Of a stretch of 64,000 nt of DNA, positions 28,977 through 38,073 are shown in pieces. Under the pieces are notes generated by a model. It did not search any database. It was not told the origin of the DNA and saw nothing but the letters and a program-made list of their open reading frames with translations. This DNA is from Klebsiella ornithinolytica NBRC 105727 = ATCC 31898. Lineage in GTDB: Bacteria; Pseudomonadota; Gammaproteobacteria; Enterobacterales; Enterobacteriaceae. The stretch is from the NCBI RefSeq assembly GCF_001598295.1, contig NZ_BCYR01000006.1:276692-340691 (forward strand). The letters are read 5' to 3'. The position numbers were made by a program, and so were the translations under genes. Positions within the stretch are counted from its first letter, which is position 1. Every line of letters begins with the position of its first letter.

Positions 28977-30625
28977 TGGCGGTGGAAAAACTGATTGTCG
29001 ACCATATTGATACCTGGACCACGGCGCTGCAAACTCGCTCTACGGCCGGGCGCGGCAGCTCCGGCAAGATCGATCTGTATGGGATTAAGAAGCTGCGCGA
29101 GCTGATTCTGGAACTGGCGGTGCGCGGCAAGCTGGTGCCGCAGGATCCGCACGACGAACCGGCGTCAGAGTTGCTGAAACGCATTGCAGCGGAAAAAGCC
29201 GAGCTGGTGAAGCTGGGGAAAATTAAAAAGCCCAAGCCGCTGCCGGAGATTAGCGAGGAAGAGAAGCCGTTTGAGCTGCCAGAGGGGTGGGAGTGGGTAC
29301 GGCTGGGTGATTTTACCAATATTATTCGCGGTATAACTTTCCCTGGAAGTGAAAAAGCTCAAACTTATTCTCAAGGTAAAATAGCCTGTTTAAGAACAGC
29401 AAACGTTCAGGAACAAATTGATTGGGATGATTTAATATATATTTCAGACAGTTTTGTAAAAAGAGAAGATCAATTTCTTCAAGAAAACGACATCGTAATG
29501 TCTATGGCTAATAGTCGGGAATTAGTTGGTAAAGTTGCATTAGCTTCTCTGCCTAACCATAGCAAATTCACCTTCGGCGGTTTTCTGAGTGTGCTTAGAC
29601 CATTATTTGTGAATGAGCAATACCTAATGGCTCTACTCAGATGCGAGACGTATAAATCACAACTAATTGAATCTGCTAGCCAAACTACAAATATTGCTAA
29701 TATATCATTAGCAAAACTGAATCCCTTACTTGTATGTCTTCCCCCAGCTAACGAGCAAAATTGTATTGCCAAAAAACTGAGTGAACTCATGTCCCTCTGC
29801 GACCAACTGGAACAGCACTCCCTGACCAGCCTGGACGCCCATCAACAGCTGGTTGAAACCCTGCTAACCACGCTAACCAACAGCCAGAACGCCGATGAAC
29901 TGGCCGAAAACTGGGCGCGTATCAGCGAGCATTTCGACACACTGTTTACCACCGAAGCCAGCATTGACGCCTTAAAACAAACCATTCTGCAACTGGCGGT
30001 GATGGGTAAACTGGTTCAAAGCACTGATGTTGTCGAATATAAAAAGCTAAAAACGTTTCTTTCTTTTGGCCCAAGAAATGGGTTTTCTCCTGTAGAATCA
30101 AAAAATAATACTCGGTTCAAAGCCTTAAAGCTTGGTGCAACTTCTTATGGAGAACTAAATATACAAGAATCCAAGTTTGTAGATATTGACATCGATAATA
30201 ACAGCCATCTGTATATTAAAGAGGGTGACATTTTAATTCAAAGGGGAAACTCTGCAAATTTTGTTGGCTGTAATGTTTTGGTAAAAGAAAATCACAAAAA
30301 TATCATTTATCCAGATCTAATGATGAAAATAAGAACAAATGAAGATCTCTTACCCGAATATGCTTCTATTTGGCTATCATCACCTTTAGCCAGGGGATTT
30401 ATGTGGGACAGAATGACCGGAACATCGGGAACAATGCCTAAAATCAGCAAGAAAGTAGTCGAAGAAATTCCGATTATAGTTCCATCTATTGCTACCCAGC
30501 AAAAATGCATAGCATTCGTGAATCTGGCTACCAAGATTTGCTCTGATCTTAAAACTCGTCTGCAAACCAGCCAACAAACCCAGCTCCACCTGGCCGACGC
30601 CCTCACCGACGCCGCCATAAATTAA
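28976..30625 (+). CDS. hsdS: Type I specificity subunit
   Basis: A 549-residue HsdS with two target-recognition domains. TRD1 spans roughly residues 110-265 and TRD2 roughly 350-515; conserved helical spacers lie around 270-345 and at the C-terminus. GC content drops sharply in both TRD segments (nt about 29310-29760 and 30030-30530) while the N-terminus and central spacer keep the GC-rich, EcoAI-like sequence. This is the mosaic expected from TRD swapping. The TRDs set a bipartite target that cannot be read from sequence alone. Confidence 0.93.
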   Translation: MAVEKLIVDHIDTWTTALQTRSTAGRGSSGKIDLYGIKKLRELILELAVRGKLVPQDPHDEPASELLKRIAAEKAELVKLGKIKKPKPLPEISEEEKPFELPEGWEWVRLGDFTNIIRGITFPGSEKAQTYSQGKIACLRTANVQEQIDWDDLIYISDSFVKREDQFLQENDIVMSMANSRELVGKVALASLPNHSKFTFGGFLSVLRPLFVNEQYLMALLRCETYKSQLIESASQTTNIANISLAKLNPLLVCLPPANEQNCIAKKLSELMSLCDQLEQHSLTSLDAHQQLVETLLTTLTNSQNADELAENWARISEHFDTLFTTEASIDALKQTILQLAVMGKLVQSTDVVEYKKLKTFLSFGPRNGFSPVESKNNTRFKALKLGATSYGELNIQESKFVDIDIDNNSHLYIKEGDILIQRGNSANFVGCNVLVKENHKNIIYPDLMMKIRTNEDLLPEYASIWLSSPLARGFMWDRMTGTSGTMPKISKKVVEEIPIIVPSIATQQKCIAFVNLATKICSDLKTRLQTSQQTQLHLADALTDAAIN

Positions 30626-30747
30626 CCCGCCCCCAGAAACCAATAAAGCGGCTAAATAGCCGCTTCGTTCCCATCACCAGAAATAATGCATCCCCGCATC
30701 CACACCATTATTTTCATTCATTTTCAGCTGGACTTTTCTTCTATTCC

Positions 30748-30763
30748 CTGATGATATGTACAG
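30748..30763. promoter_or_regulatory. LexA-like box upstream of symE
   Basis: CTGATGATATGTACAG fits CTGT-N8-ACAG with one mismatch (fourth base A). symE is SOS-induced in E. coli, so a LexA site here is expected. Confidence 0.6.
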
Positions 30764-30769
30764 GTATTT

Positions 30770-30896
30770 ATATCCGTCATACTTCAAGTTGCCTGTGCGT
30801 TGGCTGCGCTCGTTCACCCCAGTCACGTACTCATTTACGCTCCTGGGGATTCACTCCCTGGCCGCCTTCATGCAACTCGAATTATTTTGGGTATAA
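30770..30896. repeat. ERIC (IRU) element
   Basis: A ~127-base imperfect palindrome with ends CTTCAAGTTGC and GCAACTCGAATTATTT. The core contains CACCCCAGTCACGTACT and TTTACGCTCCTGGGGATTCAC, recognisable as the ERIC2 and ERIC1R primer regions. It lies between the LexA-like box and the symE start. Confidence 0.93.
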
Positions 30897-30966
30897 CGCA
30901 AGACGCCCGTGCAGCAACACGAGCGTCCCGCTAATCACAATCACTATTTCTAGAGGAATAGCCATC

Positions 30967-31302
30967 ATGACTACCCCGCATTCTATTGCAGAATTCACCG
31001 ATCCAGAAGTCTCTCCAACGAATAACCGTCATTTAACCGTGAGCTATGCGACGCGTCATCCTGATTACCAGCGTATTCCGGCGTTGACCATGAAGGGTCA
31101 GTGGCTGGAGGCGGCGGGTTTTGCCACCGGCACCGAAGTGGATCTTAAGGTGATGAACGGCTGTATCGTCATTACCGCCAGGCAGCCGGAGCCGGAACTC
31201 ACCGCCTCTCTGCGCCAGGTCAGCAAGCTGTCGGCACGCAAGCAGAAACAGGTGCAGGTGTTAATCGACGTGATCGTCGGGCAAAAACCTAAGCTGGCAT
31301 AA
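30967..31302 (+). CDS. symE: SymE, SOS-induced type I toxin-like protein
   Basis: A 111-residue AbrB-fold protein close to E. coli SymE ([31 protein letters not shown] is the conserved core). In E. coli SymE is SOS-induced, is repressed by the antisense RNA SymR, and acts as a nucleoid-associated toxin. It lies between hsdS and mcrB as in E. coli. The promoter-proximal LexA-like box is separated from the gene by an ERIC element. A SymR-like antisense RNA over the 5' end is expected, but I could not define its promoter. Confidence 0.94.
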   Translation: MTTPHSIAEFTDPEVSPTNNRHLTVSYATRHPDYQRIPALTMKGQWLEAAGFATGTEVDLKVMNGCIVITARQPEPELTASLRQVSKLSARKQKQVQVLIDVIVGQKPKLA

Positions 31303-31308
31303 GCTCAA

Positions 31309-31341
31309 TCCCCGGGAGCACTGCGCTAGCCGGGGCTACAA
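31309..31341. repeat. REP-like hairpin after symE
   Basis: CCCCGG / CCGGGG arms enclose a 14-base loop directly after symE, resembling the Klebsiella REP unit seen at 22.2-22.4 kb. The rest of 31342-31532 is the mcrB upstream region with nothing else I can name. Confidence 0.6.
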
Positions 31342-31532
31342 GTTTACCACCATCTGCAGGTTCAGAATCCCTGACAGGTGCGCAACCCCACCTCAAGGAA
31401 GCCTGGTTTCCCTGGGCCCAAGCTCGTATATCCCTCCGCTGACACAACGAGCGCTTTTTCTTTTTTTCCTAAAGGGTATGCTTCGTATGATAAAAACCAT
31501 TTGTAAAACGGATATCACTCGGGGAGAACGGA

Positions 31533-33605
31533 ATGGAGTCACATCAGCAGACTTTGGCACTATTTTTTAAGTCACTGACTCAGAAAAATAGTGAGTTTGA
31601 CCCCGAATGGGGGGCTGGATACCGGGACATAACCTCCCGGGTGCGGCGTGAAAATCCAGATTTTAGCCACCGGGCCATCCAGGATTTGTGGTACACCCGC
31701 GACAACAGAGTGGCCAGCCTAAAACAGGGTGGTATGTCTTATGAAGAATTTAATCAAGCACAGGACCAGCTTCGTGAATTAACAAAAATTATTGCCTCGG
31801 GCTGTACAGCGGAAAATTTTGATCGTGCCTATCAGTTTTTACAACAGCTAAAAGAATATGGCATCGTGAAGAAGTTTTATCGTGCGCTTCTTTGCCGCAC
31901 CTTTTCCGCATTTTACCCTGACCAGTTAACCAGTATCATTAAGGAAGATGTTTTCTTCCGGGTTTATAATTACTGCAACAATAAATTCAGTCTCGGACTC
32001 CCGGAAGACTATAACTGGGATACGGCAACCTGGTTCAGGTTAAATCTGTTACTAAAAAAAGAGCTTCGGCAGCAGCTCCATGATGAGCAGGATGATATTG
32101 AGTTAAATATGTCTCTCTGGCATCTGTATAACCTGGAAATTGCCGAAGAAAGCAATGTTGCAATCGAAGCGAGTATTACAGAATCGACGACGGCAGAGCA
32201 AGATGATGAGCCAATCGATATTTTACCGCCAAAAAACTTAATCCTTTACGGCCCTCCGGGAACCGGTAAAACCTACAAGACCATTGAAATTGCGGTACGT
32301 GCCTGCGAACCTCAGGCATTCTCCCGTCTCGATGGTAAAGAAAGAACCGAACGTCGGGTAGAGCTCAAAAAACTCTACGATGCGCTGGTTGAAGAGAAGC
32401 GCATTCGCTTTATCACATTCCATCAAAGCTTTGGTTATGAAGAATTTATTGAAGGATTAAGAGCGGAAACCAGCGACGATGGCAGCGTGCGCTATGATAT
32501 TAAACCGGGTGTGTTTAAGCAGATCTGTGAAGACGCTTCTTTCGGTGACTCTGGAATGCAGCTCGCGCTGGACGAAGCCGTAGAAAAGCTTAAAGAGCAA
32601 TGCGCCGAGCAAAATGGCGTGACGCTCAAAACGACAAATGGCAGTATGTTCAAAGTGACCTACGCCAATAACAGCACCTTCCGTATCTTCCCTTCACAAT
32701 CGAAGAACGACCGACTTGAAAGCGGCTACCCGGCGTCTATCGAGAATATTCGTCGCTTATATCATGGTGAGACCGAAAATATTTACAACATCTCCTACGT
32801 TCGCGGCATTCTTAATTATCTCATTCATCATTTCAATATTCCCGACACGCCACGGACAATAACAGAAAAGAAAAAACAAAACTACGTCCTCATTATTGAT
32901 GAAATAAACCGCGGGAATATTTCTAAGATTTTCGGCGAGCTCATTACGCTGATTGAGACATCAAAGCGAGCGGGAGAAGCCGAAGCGCTGAGCGTAAGTC
33001 TCCCCTACTCCGCTAAACCGTTTTCTGTTCCTGGCAATCTCTTCATTGTTGGCACCATGAATACCGCAGACCGTTCTCTAACCGCTTTGGATACAGCGCT
33101 GCGTCGACGCTTTGAATTTGAAGCGCTGATGCCCGATGCCTCGGTGCTGAATGATACTCATATTCATGGTATCGACCTCAAAGCGCTGCTGATTACCCTG
33201 AACGCACGTATCCAGGCCCTCTACGACAGTGAACATACGCTAGGGCATGCCTTTTTCATTCCGGTGGTGCAGGCAAAAGATAATCCCGTCGAGGCGCTAA
33301 AAAGATTAAAACGCGTAATGAAAAATAAGGTTCTTCCGTTACTGGAAGAGTATTTCTACAACGACTGGCAGAAAATCCGTCTGGTCCTTGGCGATAATCA
33401 AAAAGCGGATCAGACGCTGCGCTTCATCCGTTCCGTCGCTAATCAGAACGACGTGTCAACGCTGTTTGGCCAGACGGCAATTGAGGACCTTGAAGAAGCC
33501 GGCGTGAGCTATCAGCTATGCAAGGATAATGATCCGGTATGGGATAACCCGCAGGCTTACCAGCAGATTTACCAACCGCAGGCTAAAGCCGCGGAGCAGC
33601 GCTGA
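31533..33605 (+). CDS. mcrB: McrB-type AAA+ GTPase of a type IV restriction system (variant N-terminus)
   Basis: A 690-residue McrB homologue. The motor has Walker A GPPGTGKT at residues 240-247, the IIDEINRGNISKIFGELITLIE block near 453 and the MNTADRS motif near 508, diagnostic of McrB. E. coli K-12 McrB is about 460 residues; here the first ~235 residues are a different, helical, charged module of unknown specificity. McrB with McrC cuts modified foreign DNA after GTP-driven translocation. Composition is less GC-rich than neighbouring core genes. It overlaps mcrC by one base. Confidence 0.9.
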   Translation: MESHQQTLALFFKSLTQKNSEFDPEWGAGYRDITSRVRRENPDFSHRAIQDLWYTRDNRVASLKQGGMSYEEFNQAQDQLRELTKIIASGCTAENFDRAYQFLQQLKEYGIVKKFYRALLCRTFSAFYPDQLTSIIKEDVFFRVYNYCNNKFSLGLPEDYNWDTATWFRLNLLLKKELRQQLHDEQDDIELNMSLWHLYNLEIAEESNVAIEASITESTTAEQDDEPIDILPPKNLILYGPPGTGKTYKTIEIAVRACEPQAFSRLDGKERTERRVELKKLYDALVEEKRIRFITFHQSFGYEEFIEGLRAETSDDGSVRYDIKPGVFKQICEDASFGDSGMQLALDEAVEKLKEQCAEQNGVTLKTTNGSMFKVTYANNSTFRIFPSQSKNDRLESGYPASIENIRRLYHGETENIYNISYVRGILNYLIHHFNIPDTPRTITEKKKQNYVLIIDEINRGNISKIFGELITLIETSKRAGEAEALSVSLPYSAKPFSVPGNLFIVGTMNTADRSLTALDTALRRRFEFEALMPDASVLNDTHIHGIDLKALLITLNARIQALYDSEHTLGHAFFIPVVQAKDNPVEALKRLKRVMKNKVLPLLEEYFYNDWQKIRLVLGDNQKADQTLRFIRSVANQNDVSTLFGQTAIEDLEEAGVSYQLCKDNDPVWDNPQAYQQIYQPQAKAAEQR

Positions 33606-34927
33606 TGGCGGGCACCTCGTACTCCATTTTCGAATACGGCTATCTGGTTAATGAAGAGGACAGCGGCAAATTAACCGATTCGGTGTCTTTACCCGCATCG
33701 GCGTTTCATTGGCTGGAACAACGCTGCCTGAACGATGAAGACAGTGAGGATCGGCGTTTACTATCCTTACGCGCCCTGAACGGCATCAAAGTCATCCAGG
33801 TGAAGAATTATGTTGGCGTCATCGCACTCCCCCAGCAGAGAATGATTGAAGTTCTGCCGAAGGCGGATAAGAGACAGGAAAACGCATCGCACGCGCGTTC
33901 TCGACTGCTGATGATGCTGTCGACATTACAAAATTTTCGTCATATCGAGACCACGGCAGCGAGCATCATGACGTCGAAGATGACCTTAATGGATATCTTC
34001 GTTCAGCAATTTGTGACCAGTCTCGAAGCTATCGTCCGCAAAGGTCTCAAACACGATTATCTTCGTCAGCAGAACAATTTGCCGTGGCTGAAGGGAAAAC
34101 TTCTGGTCAGCGAGCAGCTGAAAAAAAACAGCGTCCGCCGCGATCGTTTTTATGTCGAATATGATGAATACCGCGTCGAGCGGCTTGAAAACAGATTGCT
34201 AAAAACCGCGATCGATAAGGTGTATGGCTACACCAGTAGCCCCGCGCTGCTGCAGAAATTGAATCGTCTACAAGCGCTATTTGAACCCATCCCCGGGATC
34301 GGTAATGTTGATATGGCTTTCCGGCAGGTTCACCTCGATCGCCACATGCAGCATTATTCTCCGGCGCTGGAGTGGGCAAAGCTCATTCTAAAAGGTCATT
34401 CACCGCACTGTATGCAGGGGCATGCTCAGGCCATTTCACTTCTCTTTCCAATGGAGGCCGTGTTTGAATCCTTTGTCACTGCCTGGCTGCGCTATCGTTG
34501 CCATGCTCACTGGCAGGTGAAGCCGCAATCAAAGTCACATTATCTTGTCCACCAGGGTGAAACGCCCAGATTTCAGCTCCGGCCAGATGTATGGCTTATC
34601 CCGCGTAACGGCCCGGAGGTCTCTGCCGTCATTTGCGATATGAAATGGAAAATAGTGGATGCCACGCAAGATAAGCTTAACCTCGCGCAAAGCGATTTGT
34701 ACCAGATGCTGGCATACGGGATAAATCATCTACGCGGCGAGGGGGATATGTTGCTGATCTACCCGCACCATAAAGGCTTCACGGCGCCGCCGATTCACCC
34801 GTATGAGTTCCGCCATTCCGAGAGTAAAACGCTACGGCTGTGGGTCGTTCCCTTTGAAACAGGAACCAGCCTGGATACCTCAATGCTGCATATGCCTGAA
34901 AACTTTACCCTTGCGGGCGTAAACTAA
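33605..34927 (+). CDS. mcrC: McrC, nuclease subunit of a type IV restriction system
   Basis: A 440-residue McrC-family protein, longer than the ~350-residue K-12 McrC. The C-terminal PD-(D/E)XK core shows LRPDVWL and then ICDMKWK (PD...DxK). The N-terminal region that binds the McrB hexamer includes the LPQQRMIEVLPKADKR stretch. It is translationally coupled to mcrB (TGATG overlap). With the longer McrB it forms a complete type IV unit distinct from the K-12 version. Confidence 0.9.
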   Translation: MAGTSYSIFEYGYLVNEEDSGKLTDSVSLPASAFHWLEQRCLNDEDSEDRRLLSLRALNGIKVIQVKNYVGVIALPQQRMIEVLPKADKRQENASHARSRLLMMLSTLQNFRHIETTAASIMTSKMTLMDIFVQQFVTSLEAIVRKGLKHDYLRQQNNLPWLKGKLLVSEQLKKNSVRRDRFYVEYDEYRVERLENRLLKTAIDKVYGYTSSPALLQKLNRLQALFEPIPGIGNVDMAFRQVHLDRHMQHYSPALEWAKLILKGHSPHCMQGHAQAISLLFPMEAVFESFVTAWLRYRCHAHWQVKPQSKSHYLVHQGETPRFQLRPDVWLIPRNGPEVSAVICDMKWKIVDATQDKLNLAQSDLYQMLAYGINHLRGEGDMLLIYPHHKGFTAPPIHPYEFRHSESKTLRLWVVPFETGTSLDTSMLHMPENFTLAGVN

Positions 34928-34929
34928 CT

Positions 34930-35020
34930 CCGGCACCGCCGCGATTACCGGGGCACGCGGGTTGCTCGTCCGGATAAGGCGCGACAGGCTCAAGCGCCGG
35001 GAACGCGCAGGCATGGCCGG
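34930..35020. repeat. REP-like palindromes after mcrC
   Basis: Contains the REP core GTCCGGATAAGGCG near 34969 and inverted GC-rich arms (CCGGGGC / GCGCCGGG). It separates convergent mcrC and brnA. Confidence 0.6.
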
Positions 35021-35027
35021 TAGAGGC

Positions 35028-35330
35028 TTATTTCTCACCCAGATCGCGGTTCATCGCTTCTCTTAAAATCGCGTTCAGCCGGGTTTGATAACCTTTTCCC
35101 GGGCGTTTAAGCCACTCCATCACATCAGCGTCGATGCGGACAGAGGCCTGGGTTTTCAACGGTCGGTAGAATTTACCGCGTACCGCGTCCGGCCACTGTT
35201 CATCACCTGAAGCGGGGATATCGCTGTAATCAATTTCGCCATCCGCTTTGTTCGCCAGCGCTCTGAGCTCGTCTTCACGCTGAGCGCTAAGCCCGGCCGG
35301 ATTGTCGCGCTTATATTTAACTGTGCTCAT
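35028..35330 (-). CDS. brnA: BrnA antitoxin
   Basis: A 100-residue antitoxin with an unstructured N-terminal toxin-binding part and a C-terminal ribbon-helix-helix-like DNA-binding region (KTQASVRIDADVMEWLKRPGKGYQTRLNAILREAM). It is the second gene of brnT-brnA, its start overlapping the brnT stop by 14 bases. BrnA neutralises BrnT and represses the operon by binding an upstream palindrome, which is present here. Confidence 0.92.
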   Translation of the reverse strand: MSTVKYKRDNPAGLSAQREDELRALANKADGEIDYSDIPASGDEQWPDAVRGKFYRPLKTQASVRIDADVMEWLKRPGKGYQTRLNAILREAMNRDLGEK

Positions 35331-35604
35331 AACGACTCCTCTCTTTGCCGTCCGCCTTCCGGGCGCTGATGATACGAATCACCTCAGCCCCGCTTTCAAA
35401 GCGGACCGAATGCACCACAAGAATAACGATAATTCCATGAACGAGGCCGATGGTTTGCCATCGATGCTCACCGTTTTCATAACGATCCTGGCGGGAAAGA
35501 TGCTGCGGATCGTCAAAAACCAGTACCGCCTCCTCGAATCGAATCCCATGTTTTCTTAGATTGCTTGCTGCCTTGTTTGCATCCCATTCAAACTCCATTG
35601 GCAT
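35317..35604 (-). CDS. brnT: BrnT ribonuclease toxin
   Basis: A 95-residue RelE-fold RNase toxin beginning MPMEFEWDANKAASNLRKHGIRFEEA, with the family C-terminus EVIRIISARKADGKERSRYEHS containing the Arg/Tyr active-site region. The open frame extends further upstream, but the added residues read through the operator and are not conserved, so I start at 35604. BrnT halts translation under stress. The pair closes the right edge of the defence island. Confidence 0.93.
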   Translation of the reverse strand: MPMEFEWDANKAASNLRKHGIRFEEAVLVFDDPQHLSRQDRYENGEHRWQTIGLVHGIIVILVVHSVRFESGAEVIRIISARKADGKERSRYEHS

Positions 35605-35618
35605 AGCATTTATCCCGA

Positions 35619-35644
35619 TTGTATATACAAAAACGTATATACAA
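35619..35644. promoter_or_regulatory. Palindromic operator upstream of brnT
   Basis: TTGTATATAC and GTATATACAA are perfect 10-base arms separated by AAAAAC, 15 bases before the brnT start. This is the expected BrnA autoregulatory site, overlapping an AT-rich promoter. Confidence 0.82.
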
Positions 35645-35721
35645 TTATCAGGCAAGTATACGATCAATGCTGGAAAAAACCTCACATTTTCAGGGGCTGA
35701 TTTGTAAAGGTTATGCCCTGT

Positions 35722-36141
35722 TCACTCGTCGAAAAACACCATCCCCCTATACGGCTGCTCGCGACACGCCGCCAGGCGCCGGGCGAGGCTGCCGACGTGC
35801 AGCTCCAGCTTGTGGCCGTCCGGGTCGAGGAAATAATACGACGCCCCTTCGCTGCGGTTCACCTTCCACACCGCCACGCCGGCCGTTTCCAGCCGCGCGC
35901 TGAACCCGGCGAAATCGGCCTCTGCGATGCTAAACGCGTAGTGGGTGTAGTCGCTCTCCTCCGGCGGGGTAATGCGCCGCTGCGGATCGAGGGACAGGCA
36001 CAGCCACAGGTCGCCGCAGGAGAGATAGGCGCCGCTATCCCAGCGCGCGTGCAGCCTCATTCCCAGCAGCTGCTGATAAAACGCCACGCTCGGCGCCAGG
36101 CTGCTGACCGCCAGGGTCAGGTGATTCAATCCGCTTAACAT
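35722..36141 (-). CDS. fosA: FosA, fosfomycin glutathione transferase
   Basis: A 139-residue Mn(II)/K+-dependent glutathione transferase that opens the epoxide of fosfomycin. Metal ligands His7, His67 and Glu113 are present, as are Thr9, Lys93 and Arg122 of the active site and the K+ loop NRSEGAS. Length and sequence match the chromosomal Klebsiella FosA. It is followed on the same strand by nothing close and preceded by a LysR gene three bases away, the usual Klebsiella chromosomal context, so it is intrinsic rather than recently acquired. Confidence 0.95.
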   Translation of the reverse strand: MLSGLNHLTLAVSSLAPSVAFYQQLLGMRLHARWDSGAYLSCGDLWLCLSLDPQRRITPPEESDYTHYAFSIAEADFAGFSARLETAGVAVWKVNRSEGASYYFLDPDGHKLELHVGSLARRLAACREQPYRGMVFFDE

Positions 36142-36144
36142 GGC

Positions 36145-37044
36145 TCAATCCTCCAGTGAACTCACAATTTGCTGGCGCAGCCAGCGGTGCGCCGGGTCGC
36201 GGTGCCAGCGCTCGTGCCACAGCATCAGCATATCAAACCCGGCAATCGCCAGCGGCGGCTCGATAACCGTCAGCCCGCTCATCCCGCGCAGCAGCCGCTC
36301 CGGCAGCATGGCGACCAGATCGCTGCTGCGCAGCGTTTCCAGCATAAACAGGAAATGTGGCACCGAGAGGACAACCCGCCGCGAAAGCCCGAGGTTGGCC
36401 AGCGCGATATCGGTCGCCGCGCTGAAGCCGCCGCCGTCCGGGGAGACCATAACCTGATCCAGCTGGCAAAACTGCGCCAGGCTCAACGGCGCCCGCAGCG
36501 CCGGATGCCCCGCTCTGCCCGCCAGCACGTAGCGCTCGCTGAACAGCAGCCGCTGATGCAGCTCCGGCGGAGCGCCGTCTCGGGTATGAAAGAACAGATC
36601 GACCTCGTCGCGCTCCGCCTGCTGCACCAGGCGCGAAGGCTGGAGCTCAAAGACCGCCAGCCGGCTCGACGGGGACGCGCGGCGCAGGATATTCAGCGCC
36701 GGCAGCAGGATCGCCGAGGCCATATAGTCCGTCGCCGCTATGCGCCAGGTCTGCGCCGCCGTCAGCGGGTCGAAACTGTCGGCGGGGGCGACCGCCAGCT
36801 CCAGCGCCTGCAGGGCATCACGCAATGGCCCGCGTAGCGCATCGGCGCGGGCGGTGGGCAGCATCCCGCGCGGGCCGGGCAGCAGCAGCGGATCGGCAAA
36901 AATTTCCCGCAGGCGCGCCAGCTGGATGCTGACCGACGGCTGAGACAGGTTCAGCCGCTGCGCCGCTCGCGTAACGTTATGCTCACTCAGCAACACGTCG
37001 AGGGTGCGCAGCAGGTTGAGATCCAGACGATGTAAATTAATCAC
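36145..37044 (-). CDS. LysR-family regulator upstream of fosA
   Basis: A 299-residue LysR protein with the N-terminal winged helix NLLRTLDVLLSEHNVTRAAQRLNLSQPSVSIQLARLREIF and a normal effector domain. It is cotranscribed with fosA and divergent from a quinone-reductase gene 87 bases away, which is its more likely target. In Klebsiella this lysR commonly flanks fosA. No evidence ties it to fosfomycin sensing. Confidence 0.9.
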   Translation of the reverse strand: MINLHRLDLNLLRTLDVLLSEHNVTRAAQRLNLSQPSVSIQLARLREIFADPLLLPGPRGMLPTARADALRGPLRDALQALELAVAPADSFDPLTAAQTWRIAATDYMASAILLPALNILRRASPSSRLAVFELQPSRLVQQAERDEVDLFFHTRDGAPPELHQRLLFSERYVLAGRAGHPALRAPLSLAQFCQLDQVMVSPDGGGFSAATDIALANLGLSRRVVLSVPHFLFMLETLRSSDLVAMLPERLLRGMSGLTVIEPPLAIAGFDMLMLWHERWHRDPAHRWLRQQIVSSLED

Positions 37045-37131
37045 GGCTATACCTGAGATTTAAGTAATTAATTTCTACTATAACGGCCAGCCGCCTACTC
37101 TGCAGCTCTCCACGACTCAGAGGTGATTCTC

Positions 37132-37914
37132 ATGAAAGTACTGCTGATTTACGCCCATCCGGAACCGCGCTCCCTGAACGGCACGCTAAAGGATTTTGCC
37201 GTCCAGCATCTGCACAATGCCGGCCACGAGGTGCAGGTTTCCGATCTCTACGCCATGCGCTGGAAAGCGGGCTTTGATGCCGACGACAGCAGCGCCCCGC
37301 CGGTCGGCGAGTTCTGGCGCTCGACCCTCGATTCAAAGCAGGCCTTTGAACAGGGAACCCAAAGCGCGGATATCGTTGCGGAACAGGAGAAGCTGCGGTG
37401 GGCGGATACGGTGATTTTCCAGTTTCCGCTGTGGTGGTTCTCGATGCCCGCCATTATGAAGGGCTGGATCGACCGGGTGTACGCCTACGGTTTCGCCTAC
37501 GGCGTCGGGGAGCACAGCGACCGCCACTGGGGCGATCGCTACGGCGAAGGCACCCTGGCGGGCAAACGGGCGATGCTGGTTGTCACCACCGGCGGCTGGG
37601 AGGAGCACTACGCCCCGCGCGGCATTAACGGGCCGATTAACGATATCCTGTTTCCGATCCAGCACGGGATGCTGTTTTATCCCGGCTTCGAGGTGCTGCC
37701 GCCGCTGGTATTCTACCGCACCGAGAAAACGGACGAGCAGCGCTTTGCGCAGCAGTGCCGGGAACTCGGGCAACGGCTGGATACGCTGGCTAGCACCGCG
37801 CCAATCCCCTTCCGCCGGCAAAACCACGGCGACTATCTGATCCCGTCCCTGACGCTGCGCCCGGAGCTGGCGCCTGGCGAACGCGGGTTTGCGCTGCATC
37901 AGACGACAAAGTAA
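37132..37914 (+). CDS. NAD(P)H dehydrogenase (quinone), MdaB/NQO1-like flavodoxin fold
   Basis: A 260-residue flavodoxin-fold reductase. The FMN/FAD-binding start KVLLIYAHPEPRSLNGTLKD and the PLWWFSMPAIMKGWIDRVYAYGFAYG motif are diagnostic of the NQO1/KefF/MdaB group. It reduces quinones by two electrons, protecting against redox cyclers. I start at the ATG 9 bases after AGAGG; a GTG at 37123 is possible. It is divergent from the LysR gene, which probably regulates it. Confidence 0.88.
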   Translation: MKVLLIYAHPEPRSLNGTLKDFAVQHLHNAGHEVQVSDLYAMRWKAGFDADDSSAPPVGEFWRSTLDSKQAFEQGTQSADIVAEQEKLRWADTVIFQFPLWWFSMPAIMKGWIDRVYAYGFAYGVGEHSDRHWGDRYGEGTLAGKRAMLVVTTGGWEEHYAPRGINGPINDILFPIQHGMLFYPGFEVLPPLVFYRTEKTDEQRFAQQCRELGQRLDTLASTAPIPFRRQNHGDYLIPSLTLRPELAPGERGFALHQTTK

Positions 37915-38041
37915 TGCCTTTCCGGTGGTCGCTGAGATGCCGCAGATACCACCGGAATTCATATGACGAATTGTGACCCCCCGCGCAATAACGACAATTC
38001 ACTGCGCGACACCGCCCCGCATCTTGATCGCTATCAAAAAT

Positions 38042-38067
38042 AATCATACCGTCTGGTCGGTATGATT
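38042..38067. promoter_or_regulatory. Palindromic operator at the TetR gene start
   Basis: AATCATACCG and CGGTATGATT are perfect 10-base arms around TCTGGT. The TACCG/CGGTA halves are typical of TetR-family operators. The right arm covers the first possible start codon of the TetR gene, implying autorepression. Confidence 0.82.
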
Positions 38068-38073
38068 CGGGCC

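Noticed and set aside
35722..36141. fosA as a recently acquired resistance gene
   Set aside because: No mobile element flanks it and the lysR-fosA arrangement is the normal chromosomal one in Klebsiella.
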